Shown here: one piece after another, positions 27,660 through 36,467 of the stretch
Layout: the number at the start of each line of letters is the position of its first letter
Numbering within the stretch: the stretch's first letter is position 1
From: Collimonas sp. OK307
GTDB taxonomy: Bacteria > Pseudomonadota > Gammaproteobacteria > Burkholderiales > Burkholderiaceae_D
Length of the DNA stretch: 64,000 bases
Assembly (NCBI RefSeq): GCF_900113705.1
Contig: NZ_FOQI01000001.1
Location: 496,001 to 560,000, forward strand
Direction of reading: 5' to 3'
The notes under the pieces: generated by a model
The model's input: the letters and a program-made list of their open reading frames with translations, nothing else
The model's database searches: none
What the model was told of the DNA's origin: nothing
Made by a program: the position numbers and the translations under genes

Positions 27660-27848
27660 CGAACCACCCATTCTGCCGAAAGCGTGAGGTTTTATCAATC
27701 AATAACGCAAGTTCCGCGACGGAAAACGCTACAATGCAGCACTTTATTTTCCATTTTCCGGAAATTTGCACATCGTCTGCGGTCTATCCTGTGGTTTTGC
27801 TAATTATTGGCGGGTAGGATTTTTCCCTCAACGAGTAAAGATAATGCA

Positions 27849-28247
27849 ATGAAGCTACATACCACATCGACCCAACAGTATCAGACAGTCACGGCCTACG
27901 ACGACAAGGGCGTGGAAATCAACGCCGTCCGCTACGAGCACAGCTTGCTGGTGCTGCCTGAGGTGGCGCCGGTGGCATGGCCAGTCAGCAGTTTCGACGC
28001 CCTCCATGCCGAGCATTTTGCCCATATAGACAGCACCCGGCCCGACGTCGTGATCCTTGGCACCGGTTCGCGCCAACGTTTTGTGCACCCGAAACTGACC
28101 ACGGTGCTGACCTCGCGCCGCATCGGCGTCGAGTGCATGGACAACAAGGCCGCTTGCCGGACTTACAACATTTTAATGGCCGAGGGACGTAAAGTCGCCC
28201 TGGCCTTGATTTTCGATACCAACAAGGAAACCGCCCAAGATGCGTGA
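27849..28247 (+). CDS. Mth938-like (DUF498) protein
   Basis: A 132-residue cytosolic protein of the Mth938/DUF498 family, which also includes the mitochondrial assembly factor NDUFAF3; its bacterial role is not established. The ATG at 27849 gives the start MKLHTTSTQQY; the upstream in-frame extension is not family-like. The core VVILGTGSRQRF, GVECMDNKAACRTYNILMAEGRKVALAL is typical. It overlaps arnT by 8 bp and so is probably the first gene of the arn transcript. Confidence 0.88.
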   Translation: MKLHTTSTQQYQTVTAYDDKGVEINAVRYEHSLLVLPEVAPVAWPVSSFDALHAEHFAHIDSTRPDVVILGTGSRQRFVHPKLTTVLTSRRIGVECMDNKAACRTYNILMAEGRKVALALIFDTNKETAQDA

Positions 28248-30000
28248 ACTGCACAAATCAAAAACTTTCGTCTGGCTGCTGTTCCTGTTGTTCTGCATCA
28301 TCTGGTTTTACATGCTTGGCGCCCGTACGCTGGTGCCGACCGATGAAGGCCGCTACGCCGAAATGGCGCGTGAAATGGTCGCCACCGGCGACTGGATTAC
28401 CTTACGGCTGAATGGCCTCAAATATTTTGAAAAACCACCGCTGCAAACCTGGATGAATGCGCTCACGTTCGAGCTGTTTGGCCTGGGTGAATGGCAGGCA
28501 CGTTTGTGGACTGGTTTGTGCGGCTTGCTGGGCGTGGTGCTGGTGTCGTTCACCGGCACCCGCATGTTCTCTGCGCGCATCGGTTTCTATGCGGCGCTGG
28601 TGCTTGGCTCCAGCTTCCTGTGGGCCGGCCTTGGCCACATCAACACGCTGGACATGGGCTTGTCCGGCATGATGACGATTTCCTTGTGCGCCCTGTTGCT
28701 GGCGCAGCGCAGCGAAATAAGCCATAGCGAACAACGCAACTGGATGCTGCTGTGCTGGGCCGGCATGGCGCTGGCTGTATTGTCGAAAGGCTTGATCGGC
28801 TTGCTCATACCCGGTGCGGTATTGGTGTTGTACACCCTGTTTTCGCGCGACTGGTCGATCTGGAAGCGCTTGCACCTGGTATTGGGCCTGATCCTGTTCT
28901 TTCTCATCACGACACCCTGGTTCGTGCTGATTTCGATGAAAAATCCGGAATTCCCGCAATTCTTCTTTATCCACGAACAATTCCAGCGCTTCACCACCAA
29001 GATTCATAACCGCTATGGCCCGCCCTACTACTTCGTCCCTATCCTGATATTGGGTATCGTGCCGTGGCTTGGCGTCTTGTTCCAAAGCTTGTGGAACGGC
29101 GCGCACGAACGTAGCGCGGCATCCGGCTTCCAGCCGAAGAAAATGCTGTTGATCTATAGCATATTCATTTTCGTCTTCTTCAGCATTTCCGACTCCAAGC
29201 TGCCGTCTTACATCCTCCCGATCTTCCCGGCGCTGGCGCTGTTGATTGCCTGCCATCTGGATAACGCCAGCAACAAGTCGGTACAAGCCTCGGCGTGGCT
29301 GCTGCTGGTGCCGGCGATCGCCGGCCTGGTGTTATCCTCCAAAATCCCGACACTGGCCAAGGACGCTTACACCCTGCCATTGATGCAAGCCCACGTGCCT
29401 TGGGTTTTCGCCGCATCGGTAGTTGCCTTTATCGGCGGCATAGCAGCATTGATGCTGGTGCGCCGTCAACGCGAATGGGCCATCGTCGCCCTGGCTGCCA
29501 GCGGCTTCATCGGTGGCCAGCTGTTGATGTACGGTCACGATCCGCAAGGACGTTATTCCGCCGGGATCGACCTGGTGCCTGCCATCAATGCAGAAATGAC
29601 GCCGCAAACCACGCTGTACGTGGTCGGCAAATACGAGCAGGCGCTGCCGTTCTACCTGCGCCGCACCATGACCATGGTGCAGCATAAGGATGAACTGGAG
29701 TTCGGCATCGGCCAGCAACCGGAGCTGTGGATCCCGACTATCGATGCCTTCGCCACCAAATGGACCGCCGATCACGTCGCCGGCAAGAAGGATATCGCCA
29801 TCATCCGCCCGGAAAACTATCGCGACCTGGAACAGCGCGGGGTCCCGATGCGTGTCATCGGCCAGGATCCGCGCCGTGTCGTGGTGACCAACCAGGGGAT
29901 TCCTGCAGCGCCAGCGACAGCAGCTCCTGCTGCTACGACTGAGCCAGCGCCTGCAGCAGAGGCATCGGCCCCGTCTTCCGCGCCGGCTGCGCCCTACTAA
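28240..30000 (+). CDS. arnT: ArnT-like aminoarabinose transferase (GT39 family)
   Basis: Polytopic inner-membrane glycosyltransferase that moves 4-amino-4-deoxy-L-arabinose from undecaprenyl phosphate to lipid A, lowering its negative charge and giving resistance to polymyxin. The 586 residues have about 12 hydrophobic segments after the periplasmic catalytic loop PTDEGRYAEMAREM near residue 32 and YFEKPPLQTWM. The C-terminal ~35 residues are an Ala/Pro/Thr-rich tail not needed for the fold. It overlaps the DUF498 gene by 8 bp and the flippase gene follows after 12 bp. The remaining arn genes downstream support the substrate. Confidence 0.9.
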   Translation: MRELHKSKTFVWLLFLLFCIIWFYMLGARTLVPTDEGRYAEMAREMVATGDWITLRLNGLKYFEKPPLQTWMNALTFELFGLGEWQARLWTGLCGLLGVVLVSFTGTRMFSARIGFYAALVLGSSFLWAGLGHINTLDMGLSGMMTISLCALLLAQRSEISHSEQRNWMLLCWAGMALAVLSKGLIGLLIPGAVLVLYTLFSRDWSIWKRLHLVLGLILFFLITTPWFVLISMKNPEFPQFFFIHEQFQRFTTKIHNRYGPPYYFVPILILGIVPWLGVLFQSLWNGAHERSAASGFQPKKMLLIYSIFIFVFFSISDSKLPSYILPIFPALALLIACHLDNASNKSVQASAWLLLVPAIAGLVLSSKIPTLAKDAYTLPLMQAHVPWVFAASVVAFIGGIAALMLVRRQREWAIVALAASGFIGGQLLMYGHDPQGRYSAGIDLVPAINAEMTPQTTLYVVGKYEQALPFYLRRTMTMVQHKDELEFGIGQQPELWIPTIDAFATKWTADHVAGKKDIAIIRPENYRDLEQRGVPMRVIGQDPRRVVVTNQGIPAAPATAAPAATTEPAPAAEASAPSSAPAAPY

Positions 30001-30012
30001 CCAGCGACACAC

Positions 30013-30384
30013 ATGAATCTGACTACATTTGCCTTTATCTTCACCGGCGTCTGCCTCAACGCCGTGGCGCAACTCTTGCTGAAAGCCGGCACCAACGCGG
30101 TCGGCGTCATCAGCCTGACGCCGCAGAACTGGTTTGCCACCGGCATCAAGCTGGCCACCCAATTGCCGATTCTCGGTGGCCTGACTTGCTACGTCATTTC
30201 GCTGATAGTCTGGATTATCGGCCTGTCGCGGGTTGACGTTACCATTGCCTATCCTATGCTGTCGCTGGGCTATGTCATCAGCGCTGTCGGCGCCTGGTAT
30301 TTCCTGGGCGAAGCCGTATCGGCGCAACGGTTGATGGCAATCGGCGTCATTATTGTCGGCGTGGTAATGCTGACCCGTAGTTAA
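30013..30384 (+). CDS. SMR-family undecaprenyl-phosphate-aminoarabinose flippase subunit
   Basis: A 123-residue protein with four hydrophobic helices (LTTFAFIFTGVCLNAVAQLLL, LGGLTCYVISLIVWIIGL and two more), like the ArnE/ArnF proteins that flip the lipid-linked sugar across the inner membrane. E. coli uses two different subunits; here only one gene is present, so it may act as a homodimer. EmrE-like drug exporters share the fold, but position between arnT and arnB makes the flippase role likelier. Confidence 0.82.
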   Translation: MNLTTFAFIFTGVCLNAVAQLLLKAGTNAVGVISLTPQNWFATGIKLATQLPILGGLTCYVISLIVWIIGLSRVDVTIAYPMLSLGYVISAVGAWYFLGEAVSAQRLMAIGVIIVGVVMLTRS

Positions 30385-30484
30385 ACTTCGCGGTTAGACT
30401 TATACATTTACATAAGCTGTCGATTGTTTCGTCACTGATATCGTCACTATTTCCGTCAAACTTACATCGGATTTCACAACCAAT

Positions 30485-31630
30485 ATGAGCCAACAACCCT
30501 TCCTGCCGTTTGCCAAACCCACCATCGACGAAGCCACGATCGCAGCGGTCGGCGATGTCTTGCGTTCCGGTTGGATTACCAGCGGCCCCAAGGTGCAGGC
30601 ATTCGAAGCGCAGTTGTCCGAATATTTCGGCGGCCGTCCGGTGCGCACCTTCAATTCCGGCACCTGCACCATGGAAATCGCCTTGCGCATCGCCGGCATC
30701 GGTGTTGGCGATGAAGTCATCACCACGCCGATTTCCTGGGTTGCCACTGCCAACGTGATTATTGAAACCGGTGCTACGCCGGTGTTCGCCGACATCGATC
30801 CGGTCACCCGCAATATCGACCTGGCTCAGGTAGAAGCCGCCATCACACCGCGTACCAAGGCCATCATTCCGGTCTACCTGTCGGGTCTGCCGGTGGATAT
30901 GGATCGCCTGTACGCGCTGGCAAAAAAACATGATCTGCGTGTAGTGGAAGACGCCGCACAAGCGTTGGGATCGACCTGGAACGGCAAACGCATCGGCGCC
31001 CTCGGCGACTTCGTCTCGTTCAGCTTCCAGGCCAACAAGAACATCACGTCATCTGAAGGCGGCTGCCTGGTGCTGAACAATGCCGAAGAAGCACGTCTCG
31101 CAGAAAAATATCGGCTGCAAGGCGTTACCCGCAGCGGTTTCGACGGTCTCGATGTCGATGTCCTCGGCGGCAAATTCAACATGACCGACGTTGCGGCAGC
31201 CATCGGCCTCGGCCAGTTTGCCCATATCGAAGCGATTACTGCCCACCGGCGCGAGCTGGCGCAGTACTACTTCACCTGTTTCGGCAGCGATTTTGAAGCG
31301 AAATACGGCGCGCAGTTGCCGGTTGCCGATTTCGACAACAGCAACTGGCACATGTTCCAGCTGGTGCTGCCGGAGCGTAAGGATGGCAAACCGGCGCGCG
31401 CCACTTTCATGGAGCAGATGCAAGAACGCGGCATCGGCATCGGCTACCACTATCCGGCGATCCACTTGCTCAGCATGTACCGTGCACGCGGCTTCAAGGA
31501 AGGCATGTTCCCGATCTCGGAAAAGGTCGGCCGCCTGATCGTCTCGCTGCCAATGTTTAATGTGATGACGAAGAACGATGTCGAACGTGCAGTTTCGGCG
31601 GTAAAATCCGTGCTTCAACAAAACCAATAA
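30485..31630 (+). CDS. arnB: UDP-4-amino-4-deoxy-L-arabinose aminotransferase
   Basis: PLP enzyme that transaminates UDP-4-keto-pentose with glutamate. The 381 residues belong to the DegT/DnrJ/EryC1 fold with FNSGTCTMEIAL, GDEVITTPISWVATAN, VEDAAQALGS and the PLP lysine Lys185 in FQANKNITSSEGG. The ATG at 30485 follows a 100-bp gap after the flippase gene, the only sizeable gap in this half of the cluster, which could hold an internal promoter. arnC follows after 7 bp. Confidence 0.94.
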   Translation: MSQQPFLPFAKPTIDEATIAAVGDVLRSGWITSGPKVQAFEAQLSEYFGGRPVRTFNSGTCTMEIALRIAGIGVGDEVITTPISWVATANVIIETGATPVFADIDPVTRNIDLAQVEAAITPRTKAIIPVYLSGLPVDMDRLYALAKKHDLRVVEDAAQALGSTWNGKRIGALGDFVSFSFQANKNITSSEGGCLVLNNAEEARLAEKYRLQGVTRSGFDGLDVDVLGGKFNMTDVAAAIGLGQFAHIEAITAHRRELAQYYFTCFGSDFEAKYGAQLPVADFDNSNWHMFQLVLPERKDGKPARATFMEQMQERGIGIGYHYPAIHLLSMYRARGFKEGMFPISEKVGRLIVSLPMFNVMTKNDVERAVSAVKSVLQQNQ

Positions 31631-31637
31631 AAGCTTG

Positions 31638-32594
31638 ATGAAACCAGAACTTTCCGTCGTCATCCCGGTATACAACGAGGAATCGGGCCTCGCCAAACTG
31701 TTCGAGCGCCTCTACCCGGCGCTTGATGCACTTGGCATCAGCTATGAAATCCTGTACGTCAACGACGGCAGCCGCGACAAATCGGCGGCGATCCTGGCCG
31801 AGCAATTCCGCTTGCGCCCGGACGTTACCCGCGTGGTCCTGTTCAACGGCAATTTCGGCCAGCATATGGCTATACTGGCAGGCTTTGAAGCCACCCGCGG
31901 CGAAATTGTCGTGACGCTCGACGCCGACCTGCAAAATCCGCCGGAAGAAATCGGCAACCTGGTCGCCAAGATCCATGAGGGCTACGATTACGTCGGCTCG
32001 ATCCGCCGCAAGCGACAGGATTCAGCCTGGCGCACGATTGCTTCCAAGGCCATGAATGTGCTGCGTGAAAAAATCACCGGCATCAGTATGACGGACCAGG
32101 GCAACATGCTGCGCGCTTATGGCCGCAACGTGGTCGACCTGATCAACCAATGCAAGGAGGTCAACACCTTCGTGCCAGCGCTGGCCTACACCTTCGCCCG
32201 CAACGAGACCGAAATCGTGGTCGAGCATGAAGAACGCTCGGCCGGCGAATCGAAGTACTCGCTGTATAGCCTGATCCGCCTGAATTTCGACCTGGTCACC
32301 GGCTTTTCGATTGTGCCCCTGCAACTATTTTCGCTGATCGGGATTATCCTGTCGTTCGCTTCAGGGGCGCTGTTTGCGATTCTGGTGGTGCGCCGCTTCC
32401 TGTTCGGCGCCGAGGTGCAAGGGGTGTTCACGCTGTTCGCGTTTGCCTTCTTCCTGATGGGCATGATCCTGTTCGGCATCGGCCTGGTCGGCGAATATGT
32501 CGGCCGTATTTATCAGCAAGTGCGAGCCCGGCCACGTTATGTGGTGCAAGCCATGCTGGAACAATCCTCGGCCGAGGATAAAGAGACATCATGA
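31638..32594 (+). CDS. arnC: Undecaprenyl-phosphate 4-deoxy-4-formamido-L-arabinose transferase
   Basis: Inner-membrane GT2 glycosyltransferase that loads formylated aminoarabinose on undecaprenyl phosphate. The ATG at 31638 (MKPELSVVIPVYNEESGL) is preferred to the TTG one codon upstream; 318 residues. The GT-A domain has VNDGSRDKS, DADLQNPPEEI and, at the C-terminus, two transmembrane helices (FSIVPLQLFSLIGIILSFA and GVFTLFAFAFFLMGMILFG). It overlaps the next gene by 4 bp (ATGA). Confidence 0.94.
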   Translation: MKPELSVVIPVYNEESGLAKLFERLYPALDALGISYEILYVNDGSRDKSAAILAEQFRLRPDVTRVVLFNGNFGQHMAILAGFEATRGEIVVTLDADLQNPPEEIGNLVAKIHEGYDYVGSIRRKRQDSAWRTIASKAMNVLREKITGISMTDQGNMLRAYGRNVVDLINQCKEVNTFVPALAYTFARNETEIVVEHEERSAGESKYSLYSLIRLNFDLVTGFSIVPLQLFSLIGIILSFASGALFAILVVRRFLFGAEVQGVFTLFAFAFFLMGMILFGIGLVGEYVGRIYQQVRARPRYVVQAMLEQSSAEDKETS

Positions 32595-33499
32595 GAGCCG
32601 TCGTTTTCGCCTATCACAATGTCGGTGTGCGCTGCCTGAAAGTCTTGCTGGCGCGTGGTGTCGACATCGCGCTGGTCATTACCCACGAAGACAATCCGGC
32701 TGAAACCATCTGGTTCGAGTCGGTCTCCGCTTTGTGCAAGCAACATGGCATCCCAGCGATCGCCCCGAGCGATCCTGCCGCGCCTGAGTTGCTGGCCCAG
32801 GTTGCCGCCTTGCAGCCGGATTTCATCTTCAGTTTCTATTACCGTCACATGCTGCCAGTCGCCTTGCTGGCGCTGGCCAAACACGGCGCCTACAATATGC
32901 ACGGCTCCCTGTTGCCGAAATATCGCGGCCGGGTACCAATCAATTGGGCGGTCTTGCATGGCGAAACCGAAACCGGCGCCACGCTGCATGAAATGGCTGC
33001 CAAGCCCGACGCCGGCGCTATCGTGGCGCAAACCTCGGTGCCGATTCTGCCCGACGACACCGCCTACGAAGTATTCGGCAAAGTCGTGGTTGCCGCCGAA
33101 CAGACGCTGTGGAATGTGCTGCCGGCCATGCTGGCAGGAAAAATCCCCAGGTTGCCGAACGATCTGTCGCAAGGTAGTTATTTCGGCGGACGCAAGCCGG
33201 AAGATGGCAAAATCGACTGGAATCAACCTGCGCATGAGGTCTACAATCTGTATCGCGCAGTCGCGCCGCCCTATCCCGGCGCATGGACTATTATCAAAGA
33301 GCGCACTTTTATTATCGGAAAAGCACAATTATCGGCCAACTTGATCGAAAATCTGCCCGCAAATTTGCCTCGGGGCTTGGCGGTAGTGGATAATCGCATT
33401 GTTGGCGTTTGCGGCGATGGCCGCGCGCTGTTGATTAACGAATTGCTGGCGGATGGCGAGACCGTAACGCCAGAAGCATTACAAAACATCCTTTTATAA
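32591..33499 (+). CDS. UDP-4-amino-4-deoxy-L-arabinose formyltransferase (stand-alone ArnA N-domain)
   Basis: N-10-formyl-tetrahydrofolate-dependent formyltransferase that traps UDP-aminoarabinose for ArnC. The 302 residues correspond to the N-terminal half of E. coli ArnA, and the catalytic residues fall at identical positions: Asn102 and His104 in YNMHGSLLP and Asp140 in KPDAGAI. The protein ends at a normal stop, and 116 bp later the second half begins as a separate gene. This split is seen in several Burkholderiales. Confidence 0.93.
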   Translation: MRAVVFAYHNVGVRCLKVLLARGVDIALVITHEDNPAETIWFESVSALCKQHGIPAIAPSDPAAPELLAQVAALQPDFIFSFYYRHMLPVALLALAKHGAYNMHGSLLPKYRGRVPINWAVLHGETETGATLHEMAAKPDAGAIVAQTSVPILPDDTAYEVFGKVVVAAEQTLWNVLPAMLAGKIPRLPNDLSQGSYFGGRKPEDGKIDWNQPAHEVYNLYRAVAPPYPGAWTIIKERTFIIGKAQLSANLIENLPANLPRGLAVVDNRIVGVCGDGRALLINELLADGETVTPEALQNILL

Positions 33500-33573
33500 A
33501 ACCGGCTGCATGATTCTGCGGGCACGGCGGGAGTTATTGATTACCCTGCCTGCCAAGAACTGCAGCGTTTGAA

Positions 33574-33590
33574 ATTCCGCCTTGCGGAAT
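33574..33590. other. Hairpin between the two arnA-half genes
   Basis: Perfect 7-bp arms ATTCCGC and GCGGAAT around CTT, 25 bp upstream of the dehydrogenase gene start. It is too weak for a terminator and lacks a T run; it may tune translation of the downstream gene. Confidence 0.35.
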
Positions 33591-33615
33591 GCCAATCCAA
33601 CAACAATAGATCACT

Positions 33616-34671
33616 ATGAAAAAAGTCCTCATCCTCGGCGTCAACGGTTTCATCGGCCACCACCTGTCCAAGCGCATTCTGGAAACGACCGACTGGCACG
33701 TCTACGGCATGGACATGATGACTGACCGCATCCGCGATCTGCTGGACAACGATGCCTATAAGTCGCGCATGCATTTCTTCGAGGGTGACATCACCATCAA
33801 CAAGGAATGGGTTGAGTACCACGTCAAGAAATGCGATGTGATCCTGCCGCTGGTGGCGATCGCCACACCGTCGACTTACGTCAAGCAGCCGCTGCGTGTA
33901 TTCGAACTTGACTTTGAAGCCAACCTGCCTATCGTGCGTTCAGCTGCCAAGTACGGCAAGCACTTGGTATTCCCGTCGACGTCGGAAGTGTATGGCATGT
34001 GCCACGACGAAGAATTCGATCCGGAGCAATCCGAACTGATCTGCGGCCCGATCAACAAACCACGCTGGATCTACTCCTGCGCCAAGCAATTGATGGATCG
34101 CGTGATCTGGGGCTATGGCATGGAAGAAGGCTTGAATTTCACGCTGTTCCGTCCGTTCAACTGGATCGGCGCCGGCCTTGATTCGATTCATACCCCGAAG
34201 GAAGGCAGCTCACGCGTAGTAACCCAGTTCTTCGGTCATATCGTGCGCGGCGAAAATATCTCCCTGGTCGATGGCGGCCAGCAAAAACGTGCCTTCACTT
34301 ACATTGATGACGGCATCGACGCCCTGATCAAGATCATCGCCAACAAGGACGGCATTGCCAGCGGCAAGATCTACAACATCGGCAATCCGGTCAACAACTA
34401 CTCGATCCGCGACCTGGCCGACATGATGCTGAAACTGGCGACTGAATATCCTGAATACGCCGACTCGGCGAAGAAGGTCAAACTGATCGAGACCACTTCA
34501 GCTGCGTACTACGGCAAAGGCTATCAAGACGTGCAAAATCGCGTGCCGAAAATCACCAACACATGCGACGAACTGAACTGGCAGCCGACCACCACCATGG
34601 CCGACACCTTGCGCAATATTTTTGATGCATACCGCGGCCAGGTGGCTGAAGCTCGCGCCTTGATGGATTAA
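33616..34671 (+). CDS. arnA: UDP-glucuronate oxidative decarboxylase (stand-alone ArnA C-domain)
   Basis: NAD-dependent short-chain dehydrogenase/reductase that turns UDP-glucuronate into UDP-4-keto-pentose, the first committed step. The 351 residues match the C-terminal half of E. coli ArnA. The NAD motif is ILGVNGFIGHHL; catalytic Ser123-Glu124 lie in FPSTSEVYGM, Tyr153 and Lys157 in RWIYSCAKQ, and the conserved YYGKGYQDVQNR holds the second catalytic Arg. The ATG at 33616 has good family agreement. arnD follows after 6 bp. Confidence 0.94.
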   Translation: MKKVLILGVNGFIGHHLSKRILETTDWHVYGMDMMTDRIRDLLDNDAYKSRMHFFEGDITINKEWVEYHVKKCDVILPLVAIATPSTYVKQPLRVFELDFEANLPIVRSAAKYGKHLVFPSTSEVYGMCHDEEFDPEQSELICGPINKPRWIYSCAKQLMDRVIWGYGMEEGLNFTLFRPFNWIGAGLDSIHTPKEGSSRVVTQFFGHIVRGENISLVDGGQQKRAFTYIDDGIDALIKIIANKDGIASGKIYNIGNPVNNYSIRDLADMMLKLATEYPEYADSAKKVKLIETTSAAYYGKGYQDVQNRVPKITNTCDELNWQPTTTMADTLRNIFDAYRGQVAEARALMD

Positions 34672-34677
34672 ACAAAC

Positions 34678-35622
34678 TTGCCCCTTCTCACCTTAAAAAT
34701 CGACGCCGACACCTATCGCGGCACACGTGAAGGGGTACCGAATCTGGTGCGCCTGTTGAGCAAATACCAGGCTCGCGCCACTTTTCTGTTTTCGCTCGGG
34801 TACGACCATACCGGCTGGGCGCTGAAACAAGTGTTTCGGCCCGGCTTTTTCCAAAAGGTGTCGCGCACTTCGGTGGTCGAACATTACGGCCTCAAGACCC
34901 TGATGTACGGCGTGCTGCTGCCGGCCCCGGATATCGGCAAGACCTGTGCAAGCTATATGCAGGCGGTACGCGACGCCGGTTTCGAGTGCGGCGTCCACAC
35001 TTGGGATCACCGCGTGTGGCAAGACCATGTGCGGCAGCGCGGCGCCGACTGGACCAGCCAGCAGATGCAACGTTCGTTCGACCGCTTCGCGCAGATTTTC
35101 GGCCAGCCGCCGAAAACCCACGGCGCCGCCGGCTGGCAAATGAATCCCTACGCCTTCGAGCAGCTGGAAAAATTCGGTATTGCCTATTCCTCCGACGGCC
35201 GCGCCATGCTGAACGATGATGGCGCCCTGGCCGACGCCGCGGCCGGACCGCATCGCTTGCAGGTGAATGGCAAGACCCTGGCATGCATACAACTGCCGAC
35301 CACCTTGCCGACGCTGGATGAATTATTGGGCAGGAGTTTCAACGGCGTTGAGCTGACGCCGGCAAATATCGCAGCCCATATCCTGGCCCTGACCGCAACG
35401 CCGCGCGATCATGTATTTACTCTGCATGCAGAGCTTGAAGGCCAAAAACTCGCCCCCATATTTGAACAATTGCTGCAGGGCTGGCAGGCACAGGGCTATG
35501 ATCTGGTCGCGATGGAAGATTATTATCGACATGTCAAAGACCTGGCATTACCCACTGTCCCGCTGACATGGGCGGAGTTGCCGGGACGATCGGGTGAGAT
35601 GATCATGCAGGCGCAGGCATAA
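34678..35622 (+). CDS. arnD: 4-deoxy-4-formamido-L-arabinose-phosphoundecaprenol deformylase
   Basis: NodB-type polysaccharide deacetylase fold that removes the formyl group from the lipid-linked sugar before flipping. The TTG at 34678 must be the start: an in-frame stop lies nine bases upstream, and the conserved family N-terminus (LKIDADTYRGTREGVPNL) begins immediately. The 314 residues include the metal-binding DAD, the HTWDHRVWQ motif and the late FTLHAELEG. No strong Shine-Dalgarno precedes it; the gap to arnA is 6 bp, so translation may depend on coupling. It closes the arn cluster. Confidence 0.92.
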   Translation: MPLLTLKIDADTYRGTREGVPNLVRLLSKYQARATFLFSLGYDHTGWALKQVFRPGFFQKVSRTSVVEHYGLKTLMYGVLLPAPDIGKTCASYMQAVRDAGFECGVHTWDHRVWQDHVRQRGADWTSQQMQRSFDRFAQIFGQPPKTHGAAGWQMNPYAFEQLEKFGIAYSSDGRAMLNDDGALADAAAGPHRLQVNGKTLACIQLPTTLPTLDELLGRSFNGVELTPANIAAHILALTATPRDHVFTLHAELEGQKLAPIFEQLLQGWQAQGYDLVAMEDYYRHVKDLALPTVPLTWAELPGRSGEMIMQAQA

Positions 35623-35776
35623 AAGAGGCATCTCCTGATCATTTCCTGCATTGCAAAGGTAGCTTTTGATTGAGACTTCGTTTTTTAGTCAGTTGGGAGA
35701 CAGAGTAATTCGCCGCGCGTCGGCGGCTCTTAAACTCTTTCCCGCAACTTATCATCTTAGTGAACAGGACAATACA

Positions 35777-36247
35777 GTGGCTGACAATCCATCCATCATC
35801 AACATGACGGTGCCCGACTTCTCTGCAGCCATGACCGGCGAGCAGACATTCCAGTTGTCGAACTACCACGGTCAAAAAATAGTGTTGTATTTTTATCCCA
35901 AGGACAATACGCCTGGCTGCACAACCGAGGCTATCCAGTTCCGCGACTTGTATGCGGAATTTCAACGTAACAACACCCTGATATTCGGCGTCAGCCGCGA
36001 CAGCATTCGCTCTCACGAAGGTTTCAAGGGCAAATTGGGACTGCCGTTCGACCTGATTGCCGATCCCGACGAAGCCCTGTGCGCTATGTTCAACGTCATG
36101 AAAATGAAAAATATGTACGGCAAGCAAGTGCGCGGCATCGAGCGCAGCACGTTTGTGATTGACGCCGCCGGCACATTGGTGAAAGAATGGCGTGGAGTGA
36201 AGGTGCCATCACATGTTGAGGAAGTATTGGAGTTTGTAAGTCATTGA
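35777..36247 (+). CDS. bcp: Peroxiredoxin, Bcp/PrxQ type
   Basis: Thiol-dependent peroxidase that reduces hydrogen peroxide and organic hydroperoxides. The GTG at 35777 with AGGA 7 nt ahead gives a 156-residue protein starting VADNPSIINMTVPDF; the frame extends upstream without homology. The peroxidatic cysteine is Cys48 in TPGCTTEA. The residue five places later, a resolving cysteine in E. coli Bcp, is Gln/Ile here (TEAIQF), so the enzyme probably works as a 1-Cys type or uses another cysteine such as the one in EALCAMF. A terminator follows at 36270. Confidence 0.92.
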   Translation: MADNPSIINMTVPDFSAAMTGEQTFQLSNYHGQKIVLYFYPKDNTPGCTTEAIQFRDLYAEFQRNNTLIFGVSRDSIRSHEGFKGKLGLPFDLIADPDEALCAMFNVMKMKNMYGKQVRGIERSTFVIDAAGTLVKEWRGVKVPSHVEEVLEFVSH

Positions 36248-36269
36248 ATTCAAAAAAAATTATTTCTGG

Positions 36270-36316
36270 AAGCCGTTTGCGGACAAGGCCTGAGGGCCTT
36301 CCCAAACGGCTTTTTT
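36270..36316 (+). terminator. Rho-independent terminator after bcp
   Basis: AAGCCGTTTG and CAAACGGCTT arms enclose an inner AAGGCC/GGCCTT hairpin, followed by TTTTTT. It is 22 bp past the bcp stop. The gap from here to 36467 presumably holds the phoH promoter. Confidence 0.88.
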
Positions 36317-36467
36317 ACTTTTTAATTTGTAAATTCCTATCCGAGCCTGTTGTCCATTGATGTTTTCTAATTATATTTTTGTTGTTGGTGCCGTTGCTTC
36401 ACCCGTTTGGTCCGGTTCGTGTTATCACCAAAGCGAACACTTTTTTCATCTTTAAAGCGAGGTTCTG

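Noticed and set aside
27575-27817. 80-residue open frame upstream of the DUF498 gene
   Set aside because: No Shine-Dalgarno or recognisable protein features, and it overlaps the inverted repeats of the candidate structured RNA.
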